Below the pieces are notes generated by a model. That model ran no database searches, had not been told where the DNA came from, and saw only the letters and a list, made by a program, of their open reading frames with translations. A stretch of DNA of 64,000 nucleotides from Leifsonia sp. TF02-11. GTDB lineage: Bacteria; Actinomycetota; Actinomycetes; Actinomycetales; Microbacteriaceae. A program made the position numbers and the translations under genes. How positions within the stretch are numbered: the first letter of the stretch is position 1; the number at the start of each line of letters is the position of its first letter. This document shows, one piece after another, positions 16,808-25,094 of the stretch. The stretch spans positions 186,001 to 250,000 of the forward strand of contig NZ_JAGEKP010000013.1 in assembly GCF_017565305.1 (NCBI RefSeq). The letters are read 5' to 3'.

Positions 16808-17925
16808 GCGACGCGTTCCGCGAAGCGATCATCGACCTCGACGCCGTGTCCGCCAACGTCCGGCGACTGCGGGAGGTCGTCGGGACCCCGCACGCGATGG
16901 CGGTCGTCAAAGCGAACGCGTACGGCCACGGCGCCGTCGAGTGCGCGAGGGCGGCGCTCGCCGGAGGTGCGGACTGGCTCGGCGTCGCCGAGATCGCCGA
17001 AGGCCTTCAGCTGCGCGCCTCCGGCATCGACGCACCGGTCCTGGCCTGGCTGCACGACCCCGACGCCGACTTCACCGAAGCGGTCGCGGCCGGAATCGAC
17101 CTGGGCATCTCGTCGCTGGCCCAGTTGGAGGCCGCGGCGGCCGCCGGCACGCCGGAGATCCCGGCCTACGTCCAGCTGAAGCTCGAGACCGGGCTCAGCC
17201 GTAACGGCATCCCCGCCTCGGTGTGGGAGGTCGCCGTCGCCCGCGCCCGTGAGCTCGAGCAGACGGGCGCTCTGGTCGTGCGCGGGCTCTTCAGCCATCT
17301 CTCCAACGCGTCGCCGGAGGACGACCGCGCGGCGATCGCGGTCTTCACGCGCGGGCTGGAGCAGGCCGAGGCGGCCGGCCTCCGTCCGCAGGTGCGCCAC
17401 ATCGCGGCCAGCGCCGCCGCGCTGAGCCTGCCCGAGTCGCGCTTCGATCTCGTTCGTCTCGGCCTCGCGATCTACGGTCTCAGCCCGTTCGGGCCGGAGT
17501 CGGCCGCCGAGCTCGGGCTGCGGCCGGCGATGACCCTGCGCGGGCAGGTGGCGGCCGTCCGGAGGGTGCCGGCCGACACAGGGGTCTCGTACGACTACAC
17601 GTACCGCACGTCGGCCGAGTCGACGCTCGTGCTCGTGCCGCTCGGCTACGCGGAGGGGATCCCCCGCCACGCCTCCGGGCGCGGGCCGGTGTCGATCGGC
17701 GGCGAGCGGTATCGCATCGCCGGCCGGGTCGCGATGGACCAGTTCGTGGTCGACGTGGGGGACGCGGAGGTGGCCGTCGGCGACGAGGTCGTGCTGTTCG
17801 GCGACCCCGCCACCGGGGTGCCGGGAGCGGACGACTGGGCGGAGGCCGCCGACACGATCAGCTACGAGATCGTCACGCGCCTGGGTGGCCGGCTGCGCAG
17901 GAGCTTCCGCGGGGGAGCGGCGTGA
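16804..17925 (+). CDS. alr: Alanine racemase
   Basis: 373 residues. A PLP enzyme giving D-alanine for peptidoglycan. The PLP lysine is K36 in MAVVKANAYGHG. The second catalytic base lies in the Tyr-rich GVSYDYTYRT segment. Other fold-III motifs are KLETGLSRNG, RLGLAIYGLSP and VAMDQFVVDVG. Overlaps acpS at the start and tsaE at the stop by 4 nt each, so all are coupled. No NAD(P)H-hydrate epimerase/dehydratase gene lies between acpS and alr, although one is common there in other actinobacteria. Confidence 0.96.
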   Translation: MSDAFREAIIDLDAVSANVRRLREVVGTPHAMAVVKANAYGHGAVECARAALAGGADWLGVAEIAEGLQLRASGIDAPVLAWLHDPDADFTEAVAAGIDLGISSLAQLEAAAAAGTPEIPAYVQLKLETGLSRNGIPASVWEVAVARARELEQTGALVVRGLFSHLSNASPEDDRAAIAVFTRGLEQAEAAGLRPQVRHIAASAAALSLPESRFDLVRLGLAIYGLSPFGPESAAELGLRPAMTLRGQVAAVRRVPADTGVSYDYTYRTSAESTLVLVPLGYAEGIPRHASGRGPVSIGGERYRIAGRVAMDQFVVDVGDAEVAVGDEVVLFGDPATGVPGADDWAEAADTISYEIVTRLGGRLRRSFRGGAA

Positions 17926-18425
17926 GCGGGCGCGTTCTCGTCGATCGCACCGTCGCGACGAGCGACGACATGCACGCGCTGGGCATCGAGCTCGCGCGGC
18001 TGCTGCGGGCGGGCGACCTGCTCGTGCTGATCGGGCCGCTGGGCGCGGGGAAGACCACCCTCACCCGCGGCATCGGCGACGGCCTCCAGGTGCGCGGCCC
18101 GGTCACCAGCCCGACGTTCGTGCTGGCGCGAACCCACCCCAGCCTCGTCGGCGGCGTGCCGCTCGTCCACGTCGATGCGTATCGCCTGTCGAGCGCTCTC
18201 GAGCTCGATGACCTCGACATCGACTTCGCCCGCTCGGTCGTAGTGGTCGAGTGGGGTGGGGGGATGCTCGACGGCGTCGCGGAGTCGTGGCTGGAGGTCG
18301 AGATCGTGCGGCCGACCGGTGCGTCCGAAGCCGCTGTCGATCCGGAGTCCGACGCGGACGAGCCGCGCACCGTGACCGTCACGGCTTTCGGGCCGCGATG
18401 GGACGCGGTGCCGACGGGCACCTGA
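17922..18425 (+). CDS. tsaE: tRNA t6A biosynthesis ATPase TsaE
   Basis: 167 residues. Walker A is IGPLGAGKTTLTRGIGDGL; the family motifs GPVTSPTFVL, LVHVDAYRL and VVVVEWGGGM follow. It drives turnover of the TsaB-TsaD complex that makes N6-threonylcarbamoyl-adenosine at position 37 of ANN-decoding tRNAs. GTG start overlapping the alr stop. tsaB and tsaD lie downstream after one inserted kinase gene. Confidence 0.94.
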   Translation: MSGRVLVDRTVATSDDMHALGIELARLLRAGDLLVLIGPLGAGKTTLTRGIGDGLQVRGPVTSPTFVLARTHPSLVGGVPLVHVDAYRLSSALELDDLDIDFARSVVVVEWGGGMLDGVAESWLEVEIVRPTGASEAAVDPESDADEPRTVTVTAFGPRWDAVPTGT

Positions 18426-18488
18426 GCCGCCGGAAGGCGAGGGCGGCCCGGGCCGTTGCGCACCCGCCGGGCGGATATCGTTGACGTC

Positions 18489-19350
18489 GTGGTCGAGACC
18501 GATTTCGTGGCGCCCGACCCCCGCCTGTTCGACGACCTGGTCTCTGCGGCGCTGCGTGCGGCGGGCGAACCTTCCCGTCGCGATCGCTGGGAACTGGTCG
18601 ATCACGGGTCCGCGAACCTCGTGGTGCTCGCGGGCAGGACAGCCGTCCGGGTGAGCCGAACGGAGCACGCCGCGGCGGAGGTCGAGCGAGCTCAGCGTGT
18701 GATCGACAGCCTCCCTCCGCTCCCGTTCGCCGTGCCCCGTTCCCGGGCCGAGCCCGTGCGGGCCGAGGGGTTGATCGCCGTCGCTCAAAGCCGCTTGTGG
18801 GGCGTTCCCCACCCCAGCGGCAGCGGTGACCCCCGAGAGCTCGCGGCACTCCTCGACGCCCTTCACAGCGTTCCGCTCGCCACGGTGCGCGCGGACCTCG
18901 CGCGACCACGGGCCTTCATGGGAGGAGACGCGTGGCGAGACCATGGCAGAGCGGGTGCTCCCGCTCCTCGACGACAAGGCGAGGTCCCGGGGCGAGCGGG
19001 TGGTCGAGGGGCTGGCCGCGCTGGGGGAACCGGCGAAACCCTCTCTCGTGCACGGCGACCTCGCGGGAGCCAACGTGCTCTGGACAGACGGGCGGGTGTC
19101 CGGTGTGATCGACTGGGACCTCGCGAGCGCCGGCGACCCCGCCGACGACGTCGCCGCGTTGGCCACGTGGCACGGCTGGGAGGCGATCGCCGGCGTCGTG
19201 CCTCCGGACACCGAGAATCGCGCACGGGTCATCGCCGCGACCTATCCGCTGCAGCTCGTCTGCTTCGCGGTCGTGAACCGCCGGCCCGTCGCGGAGATCG
19301 ATCGCGCCGTGCAGCGGGCGAACCGCAGGCTGGTCGGGCGGCCGGCCTAG
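18489..19350 (+). pseudogene. APH-family phosphotransferase, frameshifted
   Basis: Two consecutive frames together make one aminoglycoside-phosphotransferase-fold kinase of about 287 residues. The first part (GTG 18489 to about 18935) carries LVDHGSANLVVLAGRTAVRVSR. The second part, from about 18937 in the +1 frame, carries the catalytic VHGDLAGANVLW loop (H-G-D-x5-N) and IDWDLASAGDPADDVA (metal Asp). The junction is at the TGG CGA GAC codons near 18933-18941, a net +1 shift. It sits between tsaE and tsaB. Real mutation, sequencing error and recoding cannot be separated here. Substrate unknown; drug resistance should not be assumed. Confidence 0.8.
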
Positions 19351-19379
19351 TGCGTGCCCGCCGACACCGTTCGCGCGCC

Positions 19380-19385
19380 TAGGCT
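19380..19385 (+). promoter_or_regulatory. -10 box of leaderless tsaB
   Basis: TAGGCT, 6 nt before the tsaB ATG. It gives tsaB-rimI-tsaD a likely promoter of their own, independent of the frameshifted gene upstream. Confidence 0.5.
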
Positions 19386-19391
19386 GGTGTC

Positions 19392-20012
19392 ATGCTCCTC
19401 GCCATCGACACGTCCGCCGGAACGAGCGTCGCGGTCGTCGACCGCGACGGTGGGATCCTGGCCGAAGTGGGGGAGACCGACACCATGCGGCACGCCGAGG
19501 TGGTCGGCGACCTCATCCGGTCGGCGCTCGACGCCTCCGGCACGAGCGTCTCCGCGCTCTCCGGCGTCGTGGCGGGCATGGGCCCCGGCCCGTTCACCGG
19601 GCTGCGCGTCGGCATCGCCGCTGCCACCGCTTTCGCCTTCGGCGCCGGCCGGCCGCTCGTCCCGGTCGTCAGCCACGACGCCGTCGCCTACGAGCGCTAC
19701 CTCGCCGGACACACCGGCCCGCTGCTCGTCGTCACCGACGCGCGGCGGCGCGAGCGCTACTGGACGGCGTACTCCGGTGTCGATGAGCACGGCCTTCCCG
19801 TGCGGCTCGACGGGCCGGGCCTCAGCAAGCCGGACGGCCTCCCGCACGGCGACATCGCCCGTGAGGACGCTGTAGAGGTGTCGGCCGGGCTGCTCGGAAT
19901 GATCGCGGAACTACGGTTCGCCGCCGGCCTCCCCTTCGACCGCGACGAGCCGCTGTACCTGCGGTCACCGGATGTCACGCTGTCTTCCGGCCCGAAGCGG
20001 GTGAGCGCGTGA
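19392..20012 (+). CDS. tsaB: tRNA t6A biosynthesis protein TsaB
   Basis: 206 residues of the ASKHA fold: LLAIDTSAGTSVAVVDRDGGILAE at the start, then MGPGPFTGLRVGIAAATAFAFG and VVTDARRRERYW. It forms the TsaB-TsaD heterodimer and lacks its own catalytic metal site. Stop overlaps the rimI GTG (GTGA). Confidence 0.93.
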   Translation: MLLAIDTSAGTSVAVVDRDGGILAEVGETDTMRHAEVVGDLIRSALDASGTSVSALSGVVAGMGPGPFTGLRVGIAAATAFAFGAGRPLVPVVSHDAVAYERYLAGHTGPLLVVTDARRRERYWTAYSGVDEHGLPVRLDGPGLSKPDGLPHGDIAREDAVEVSAGLLGMIAELRFAAGLPFDRDEPLYLRSPDVTLSSGPKRVSA

Positions 20013-20524
20013 CGGATCAGGTCCCTGCTCCCACGGGCGCAGCGTCGTGGCAGCTGCGCCGGGCCACCGAGCTCGACCTCGACGCCATCATGGCGATCGA
20101 GCGTTCGACCTTCGTCACCGACGCCTGGTCGGAGGAGACCATGCGCGCCGAGCTGCGCGGACCGTACGGCTACTACCTGGTGGCCGTTACGGTCGACGGC
20201 GCCGACCGTGTCGACGGGTACGCCGGCCTGCTGGCGCCGCGAGGCGCCGTCGAGGGCGACATCCAGACCATCGCGGTCGTGCCCGGCGCGCGCAGGCACG
20301 GCCTGGGGCGCGCACTCATGCTCGCCCTGATCGGTGAGGCCCGCCACCGCGGTGTCACCGAGGTGTTCCTCGAGGTGCGGGCCGACAACCCCGGCGCCCA
20401 GACGCTCTACCGCGCGCTCGGCTTCGAGGAGATCGGCGTGCGTCCCCGCTACTACCAGCCCGACGGGGTGGATGCGATCGTCATGCGCCTGACCGTCCCG
20501 ACACCGGAGACCACGATCGCATGA
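20009..20524 (+). CDS. rimI: Ribosomal-protein-S18-alanine N-acetyltransferase (RimI-like)
   Basis: 171 residues, a single GNAT domain. [30 protein letters not shown] is RimI-like; the acetyl-CoA loop is [15 protein letters not shown] and the last motif is [30 protein letters not shown]. Its location between tsaB and tsaD is the standard rimI position. GTG start overlaps tsaB by 4 nt; the stop overlaps tsaD by 4 nt. Confidence 0.92.
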   Translation: MTDQVPAPTGAASWQLRRATELDLDAIMAIERSTFVTDAWSEETMRAELRGPYGYYLVAVTVDGADRVDGYAGLLAPRGAVEGDIQTIAVVPGARRHGLGRALMLALIGEARHRGVTEVFLEVRADNPGAQTLYRALGFEEIGVRPRYYQPDGVDAIVMRLTVPTPETTIA

Positions 20525-21636
20525 ACGGCATCCCCCGGCATCCCGATGCGGTCGGCGACGGCCCGCTCGTCCTCGGCATCGAGACGTCGTGCGACGAGAC
20601 CGGCGTCGGCATCGTCCGCGGCACGACCCTGCTCTCCAACACCATCGCCTCGTCGATGGAGGAGCACGCGCGCTACGGCGGCGTCGTCCCCGAGGTCGCG
20701 GCCCGGGCCCACCTCGAAGCGCTGACCCCGACGCTCCGCACCGCCGTCGCGGACGCCGGCATCGAGCTGGCCGATCTGGACGCGATCGCGGTCACCAGCG
20801 GTCCCGGACTCTCCGGTGCACTGATGGTCGGCGTCGGAGCGGCCAAGGCGCTCGCGCTCTCGCTCGGCAAGCCCCTCTACGCAGTCAACCATCTCGTCGG
20901 CCACGTCGGAGCCGACGTCCTGGATGCCAGCGGCGGACCGGGCCATCCCGTCGAGGTGCCGACCGTGGCGCTCCTGGTCTCCGGAGGCCACACCTCGCTG
21001 CTGCTCGTGCGCGACCTGGTGTCCGACGTGGAGCTGCTGGGCGAGACGATCGACGACGCGGCGGGGGAGGCGTTCGACAAGGTCGCGCGCGTCCTCGGCC
21101 TGCCGTACCCGGGCGGTCCGCAGATCGACCGGGTCGCCGCAGACGGCGACCCGCGCGCCATCCGGTTCCCGCGCGGTCTCACCAAACCCAAGGATCTCGA
21201 GCGGCACCGCTACGACTTCTCGTTCTCCGGGCTCAAGACCGCGGTCGCTCGCTGGGTGGAGCAGCGCCAGGACGCCGGCGAGGAGGTGCCTGTCGCCGAC
21301 GTGGCCGCCTCGTTCCGTGAGGCGGTCGCCGATGTCCTCCTCACCAAGGCGATCGCCGCCTGCCTCGACCACGGCGTCCCGCGGCTGCTCCTCGGCGGCG
21401 GTGTCGTCGCCAACGCGCGCGTGCGCCAGCTCGCCGTGCAGCGGGCGGAGGAGGCGGGCGTGACCCTGCGCATCCCGGCTCTGTCGCTGTGCACCGACAA
21501 CGGGGCGATGATCGCTGCGCTCGGCGCGCAGCTCATCCTGGCGGGACGCGAGCCCAGCCGACTCGACTTCGGGGCGGACTCGACACTGCCGGTGACCGAG
21601 ATCCAGGTGGCGGCGGAAGACGGGGCCGCGGCCTGA
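20521..21636 (+). CDS. tsaD: tRNA threonylcarbamoyladenosine transferase TsaD
   Basis: 371 residues of the Kae1/Qri7 family: [16 protein letters not shown], the metal-binding H-x-x-x-H in [40 protein letters not shown], and [10 protein letters not shown]. It carries out the last step of t6A formation. About 20-30 residues longer than the E. coli protein, mostly at the N-terminus and around 120-140. Last gene of the coupled acpS-alr-tsaE ... tsaD block. Confidence 0.96.
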   Translation: MNGIPRHPDAVGDGPLVLGIETSCDETGVGIVRGTTLLSNTIASSMEEHARYGGVVPEVAARAHLEALTPTLRTAVADAGIELADLDAIAVTSGPGLSGALMVGVGAAKALALSLGKPLYAVNHLVGHVGADVLDASGGPGHPVEVPTVALLVSGGHTSLLLVRDLVSDVELLGETIDDAAGEAFDKVARVLGLPYPGGPQIDRVAADGDPRAIRFPRGLTKPKDLERHRYDFSFSGLKTAVARWVEQRQDAGEEVPVADVAASFREAVADVLLTKAIAACLDHGVPRLLLGGGVVANARVRQLAVQRAEEAGVTLRIPALSLCTDNGAMIAALGAQLILAGREPSRLDFGADSTLPVTEIQVAAEDGAAA

Positions 21637-21679
21637 GCGTGTCGGGCTCTCCGCGACGTGCACGCGCACACGTGGGGCG

Positions 21680-21708
21680 TTGACAGGCACGTGGCCCGCT
21701 GCGACGAT
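21680..21708 (+). promoter_or_regulatory. Promoter of the DUF4190-like gene
   Basis: A consensus TTGACA (21680-21685), a 17-nt spacer and GACGAT (21703-21708). Predicted start near 21715, leader about 45 nt with a GAGGGAG ribosome site. Confidence 0.6.
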
Positions 21709-21760
21709 TGATTCAGTACAGCATTTTCTCAGGAAGCCACCAGAGAGGGAGATGGGCAGA

Positions 21761-22420
21761 ATGTCCGATCCGAACACCCCGTCAGGCGCAGCAGAGCCCG
21801 AAGGAACGGAAGGAACGCCCGCTCAGCCTGTTCCGCCGTCGTCCGACATCCCCGCACCGGCTCCGGACGGCGTTCCGCCGGTCCCCCCGGTCGCCCCGCC
21901 CGCACCGCCGGTCTCTCCGGCCGCACCCGGGTACGGCGCGCCGCAGCAGCCGTATGGCGAGCAGCCGCAGCAGCCGCAGCAGCCGTACGGCCAGCAGCCG
22001 CAGCAGCAGCCCTATGGCCAGCAGCAGCCGTACGGTCAGCCTCAGCAGCCGTACGGCCAGCAGCAGCCCTACGGCCAGCAGCCGCCGGCGCCCGGCTACG
22101 GGCAGCCCGCGTACGGCCAGCCCGCTCCCGGGTACGCGCAGCCCTACGCCCAGCCCGCCGCGAAGTCGCCGATCCTCAGCATCCTGTCGCTCATCGGCGG
22201 CATCGTCGGCATCGTCCTGACGTTCGCCTGGGGCATCGGCTTCCTGTTCGGTGTCGCCGGTATCGTCCTCGGCTTCATCGGGCGCAGCAAGGAGCCGCAG
22301 GCCAAGGGCTTCTGGCTGACCGGCATCATCCTCGGCTTCGTCAGCGTGGCCATCGCGATCATCTTCTGGATCGTGCTGGGCATCATCCTGGCGAACTTCA
22401 ACGCCAACTACCGGTACTGA
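21761..22420 (+). CDS. Pro/Gln-rich DUF4190-like membrane protein
   Basis: 219 residues from ATG at 21761, chosen over an ATG three codons upstream because of ribosome-site spacing. Residues 1-140 are disordered: first P/A/E-rich, then about ten PYGQQ/PYGQP units. Two transmembrane helices follow (about 150-180 and 190-215), with a GFIGRSKEPQAKGFWLTG loop typical of DUF4190 proteins. The repeat tail is probably cytoplasmic and may support self-association. Function unknown. The upstream promoter makes it monocistronic. Confidence 0.8.
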   Translation: MSDPNTPSGAAEPEGTEGTPAQPVPPSSDIPAPAPDGVPPVPPVAPPAPPVSPAAPGYGAPQQPYGEQPQQPQQPYGQQPQQQPYGQQQPYGQPQQPYGQQQPYGQQPPAPGYGQPAYGQPAPGYAQPYAQPAAKSPILSILSLIGGIVGIVLTFAWGIGFLFGVAGIVLGFIGRSKEPQAKGFWLTGIILGFVSVAIAIIFWIVLGIILANFNANYRY

Positions 22421-22447
22421 CACCGGCCGGCGCTCGCCGGGCGGCCG

Positions 22448-23635
22448 TCAGAGCCGCTCGGCGAGCAGTGCCGTGTGCTTGCCGCCGACCCGCGTGAGGA
22501 TCAGCGTCGCCGGGCGGTCGCCGGAGAGCTTGAGCCGGGTGCGCAGTGCAGCGGGGTCCACGTCCACCCCGCGCTTCTTGATCTCCAGCGTGCCGATGCC
22601 GCGGGCGCGGAGGGCCTTCTTGAGCTCCTTCTCGGCGAACGGCAGCGTCTCCCGGACGCGGAAACCGGCGGCGAACGGGGTCTCCGTCGCCTCGTCCGCC
22701 GTGATGTAGGCGATTCCGTCGCCGAGCATCCGGCCGTCGAGCCGGCGGGCCAGGTCGCCGATCAGGCGTGCGCGGATGACCGCGCCGTCCGGTTCGTAGA
22801 GGTACTCGCCGAGGTCGCCCGTCTCGGCGTCCTCGCTGTCGGCCTCCGCCGTGAGCTCGTGCGCGTCGTCCCCCCGGAGCACCAGGGCGGACCGCCGGAT
22901 GCCCGAGCGCGCGAGGGCTCCGAACCACAGCCCGAGCTCCACGACCTGGCCGTCGGCCGAGACCCACTGCGCTTCGGCGGTCGACGGGATGAGGTCTCTG
23001 TCGAATCCCGGCCCCAGCTTCAGACCGACCGATCGACCGGTGGCGAGCTCGTACGCGAAGCCGAGCGATGGGGTGTAGTCGTCGGGATCGGTCAGCCGGT
23101 CGGTGTCCGTGTGCCCTGCCGTGCGTCGCGCGGGGTCGAGGAAGACCCCGTCGATGGAGCGCAGGCTCACGTCCTCCGCCCGGCGGTGCTCGACCGTGGC
23201 GGACGGGAAGGGGGCGAGATTGAAGGCGGCGATCGCGGCCGTCACCTCGTCGGCGTCCACCGCGGTGACCTCCAGGTCGAGCGCCGCGATCGCGAGGGCG
23301 TCTCCGCCGATCCCGCAGCCGAGGTCGGCGATGCGCGTCAAACCGGCGGCGCGGAAGCGGCCGGCGTGGCGCGCCGCGACGGCCAGGCGGGTCGCCTGCT
23401 CGAGCCCGGCCTCCGTGAACAGCATCCGGGAGGCGAACTCCCCGAACTTGGCCGCGGCCTTCTTGCGGAGCTTGGCCTGGGTGAGCACGGCGGCGACCAG
23501 GCCGGGGGAGTGGCCTTGCTTCCGCAGCGACGTGACCATGCCCAGCACGTCTTTCTCCGACCGGTAGGGAGGCAGCGAGTCGAGCAGCCGGAGCCCTTCG
23601 GGGCTCAGCAGTTCGACGAGTTCGGACCGGTCCAT
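22448..23635 (-). CDS. Class I SAM-dependent methyltransferase with THUMP-like domain
   Basis: 395 residues from ATG at 23635 (a GTG 8 codons upstream is possible). The N-terminal helical region is followed by a Rossmann methyltransferase (about 100-230) with motif I LTRIADLGCGIGGDALAIAAL and acidic motif II VDADEV. The motif IV position reads FLDPARRTAG. The C-terminal part (ELKKALRARGIGTLEIKKRGVDVDPAALRTRLKLSG) matches the THUMP-like domain found in actinobacterial members, which suggests an RNA substrate. The exact modification is unknown. Divergent from groES. Confidence 0.85.
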   Translation of the reverse strand: MDRSELVELLSPEGLRLLDSLPPYRSEKDVLGMVTSLRKQGHSPGLVAAVLTQAKLRKKAAAKFGEFASRMLFTEAGLEQATRLAVAARHAGRFRAAGLTRIADLGCGIGGDALAIAALDLEVTAVDADEVTAAIAAFNLAPFPSATVEHRRAEDVSLRSIDGVFLDPARRTAGHTDTDRLTDPDDYTPSLGFAYELATGRSVGLKLGPGFDRDLIPSTAEAQWVSADGQVVELGLWFGALARSGIRRSALVLRGDDAHELTAEADSEDAETGDLGEYLYEPDGAVIRARLIGDLARRLDGRMLGDGIAYITADEATETPFAAGFRVRETLPFAEKELKKALRARGIGTLEIKKRGVDVDPAALRTRLKLSGDRPATLILTRVGGKHTALLAERL

Positions 23636-23664
23636 GTGCACCACGGTACCTTCTGGCACTCACG

Positions 23665-23694
23665 TTGCGGGACTGCTAACGCACCCCCTAGACT
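23665..23694 (+). promoter_or_regulatory. Promoter of groES
   Basis: TTGCGG (-35, 23665-23670), 18-nt spacer, TAGACT (-10, 23689-23694). Predicted start is near 23701, inside the left arm of the CIRCE element. Confidence 0.6.
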
Positions 23695-23699
23695 CGTGG

Positions 23700-23726
23700 T
23701 TAGCACTCTCCGTGCGAGTTTGCTAA
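23700..23726 (+). promoter_or_regulatory. CIRCE operator (HrcA site)
   Basis: The left arm TTAGCACTC matches the CIRCE consensus exactly. After a 9-nt spacer the right arm GTTTGCTAA matches GAGTGCTAA at 7 of 9 positions. It covers the predicted transcription start, so HrcA would block initiation of groES. Confidence 0.85.
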
Positions 23727-23786
23727 CGCAAGCCGCACTCCACCTGAGTTCGCAAAGACTGAGTTCACCAAAGAAAGAGGTCAACC

Positions 23787-24083
23787 GTGTCGGTCTCCAT
23801 CAAGCCGCTCGAAGATCGCATCGTCATCAAGCAGGTCGAGGCTGAGCAGACCACTGCTTCCGGTCTGGTCATCCCCGACACCGCGAAGGAGAAGCCCCAG
23901 GAGGGCGAGGTCGTCGCCGTCGGACCGGGCCGCATCGACGACAACGGCAACCGCGTGCCGCTCGATGTCGCCGTCGGCGACAAGGTGATCTACTCCAAGT
24001 ACGGGGGCACCGAGGTCAAGTTCGGCGGCGAGGACTTCCTCGTCCTCTCGGCCCGCGACGTGCTCGCGGTCGTCGTCCGCTGA
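23787..24083 (+). CDS. groES: Co-chaperonin GroES
   Basis: 98 residues. [94 protein letters not shown] is a complete GroES with the mobile loop (GLVIPD). The heptamer caps GroEL. GTG start after an AAAGAGG ribosome site. Controlled by the CIRCE element. A terminator and rarD follow instead of groEL. Confidence 0.97.
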   Translation: MSVSIKPLEDRIVIKQVEAEQTTASGLVIPDTAKEKPQEGEVVAVGPGRIDDNGNRVPLDVAVGDKVIYSKYGGTEVKFGGEDFLVLSARDVLAVVVR

Positions 24084-24098
24084 CGAACGCCCTTCACG

Positions 24099-24130
24099 GA
24101 GGCCCGGGTGCACCAGCGCCCGGGCCTTCG
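24099..24130 (+). terminator. Terminator after groES
   Basis: AGGCCCGGG and CCCGGGCCT make a perfect 9-bp stem with a 10-nt loop, then TCGTCGTG. It lies 16 nt after the groES stop and confirms that groES is monocistronic. Confidence 0.7.
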
Positions 24131-24151
24131 TCGTGTGTCGGTGAGCGCCGC

Positions 24152-24157
24152 TAGAGT
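24152..24157 (+). promoter_or_regulatory. -10 box of leaderless rarD
   Basis: TAGAGT, 6 nt before the GTG start at 24164. Confidence 0.4.
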
Positions 24158-24163
24158 CGACGG

Positions 24164-25090
24164 GTGACGCCGCCTTCCCCCTCCACCGAGCACCGCACGT
24201 CGGGTCTGATCTTCGCGATCTCCGCACACGTGCTGTGGGGCGTGCTCACGCTGTACTTCATCGCGCTCGCTCCGACGACGGCGTGGGAGATCGTCGCGTG
24301 GCGCGTGATCTTCTCCCTCGTCTTCTGCGCCGTGCTGCTCACCGTCACGCGTGCGTGGCGCCCGTTCACCGTCCTGCTCCGCTCGCCGCGCGTCCTCTTC
24401 ACGATGGCACTCGCCGGCGCCCTGATCTACGTCAACTGGCAGACGTACGTCCTCGCGACGGTGACCGGCCATGTGGTGGAGGCGGCGCTCGGGTACTTCA
24501 TCAACCCGATCGTCACCGTGCTCCTCGGCGTGATCGTGCAGCACGAGCGACTGCGGGCGGCCCAGTGGGTGGCGGTCGGCTTGAGCGCTGTCGCGGTCGT
24601 GGTCCTGGCGGTGGGGTACGGTGCCTTCCCGTGGATCGCGCTGCTGCTGGCGTTCTCGTTCGGGTTCTACGGCCTCATCAAGAAGCGGGTCGGGCCGACG
24701 GTCGACGCGATCTCCGGGCTCACGCTCGAGACCATGTGGCTGACGCCCATCGCCATCGTCCAGCTGATCGTCGTCGGACTGACCACCGGCATCACGCTGG
24801 GCGAGTACGGGGTGTGGCACACCGTCGCGCTCGCGGGCGCCGGCGTGGTCACGGCGGTGCCGCTGCTGTTCTTCGCCGCGGCCTCCCGGCGCCTCCCGCT
24901 GGTCTACATGGGATTCGTCCAATACGTCACTCCGCTGATCCAGTTCCTGGTCGGCGTCTTCGTGCTCCACGAGGCGATGCCGCCGGAGCGCTGGGTCGGT
25001 TTCGGCATCGTCTGGCTCGCACTGATCGTGCTCAGCGTCGACATGGTCGCCGCCGCTCGCACCGGTCGCCGGGTGGCGCGGCTAGCGTAG
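24164..25090 (+). CDS. rarD: EamA-family transporter, RarD type
   Basis: 308 residues with about ten hydrophobic helices. The opening GLIFAISAHVLWGVLTLYFIALAPTTAWEIVAWRVIFSL and VNWQTYVLATVTGHVVEAALGYFINPIVTVLLGVIV are typical of RarD, a member of the drug/metabolite exporter superfamily. The substrate is not known for the family. GTG start with a -10 box immediately upstream. Ends 4 nt before the Lrp-type regulator gene. Confidence 0.9.
   Translation: MTPPSPSTEHRTSGLIFAISAHVLWGVLTLYFIALAPTTAWEIVAWRVIFSLVFCAVLLTVTRAWRPFTVLLRSPRVLFTMALAGALIYVNWQTYVLATVTGHVVEAALGYFINPIVTVLLGVIVQHERLRAAQWVAVGLSAVAVVVLAVGYGAFPWIALLLAFSFGFYGLIKKRVGPTVDAISGLTLETMWLTPIAIVQLIVVGLTTGITLGEYGVWHTVALAGAGVVTAVPLLFFAAASRRLPLVYMGFVQYVTPLIQFLVGVFVLHEAMPPERWVGFGIVWLALIVLSVDMVAAARTGRRVARLA
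25083..25088 (+). promoter_or_regulatory. Possible -10 box of the Lrp-type regulator
   Basis: TAGCGT overlapping the end of rarD, 6 nt before the GTG at 25095; consistent with a leaderless message but weak. Confidence 0.35.
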
Positions 25091-25094
25091 GGGC

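Noticed and set aside
18826-19350. Independent gene starting at ATG 18943 within the frameshifted kinase
   Set aside because: The product would lack the ATP-binding lobe, which is present just upstream in the other frame; the two halves join smoothly as one kinase.
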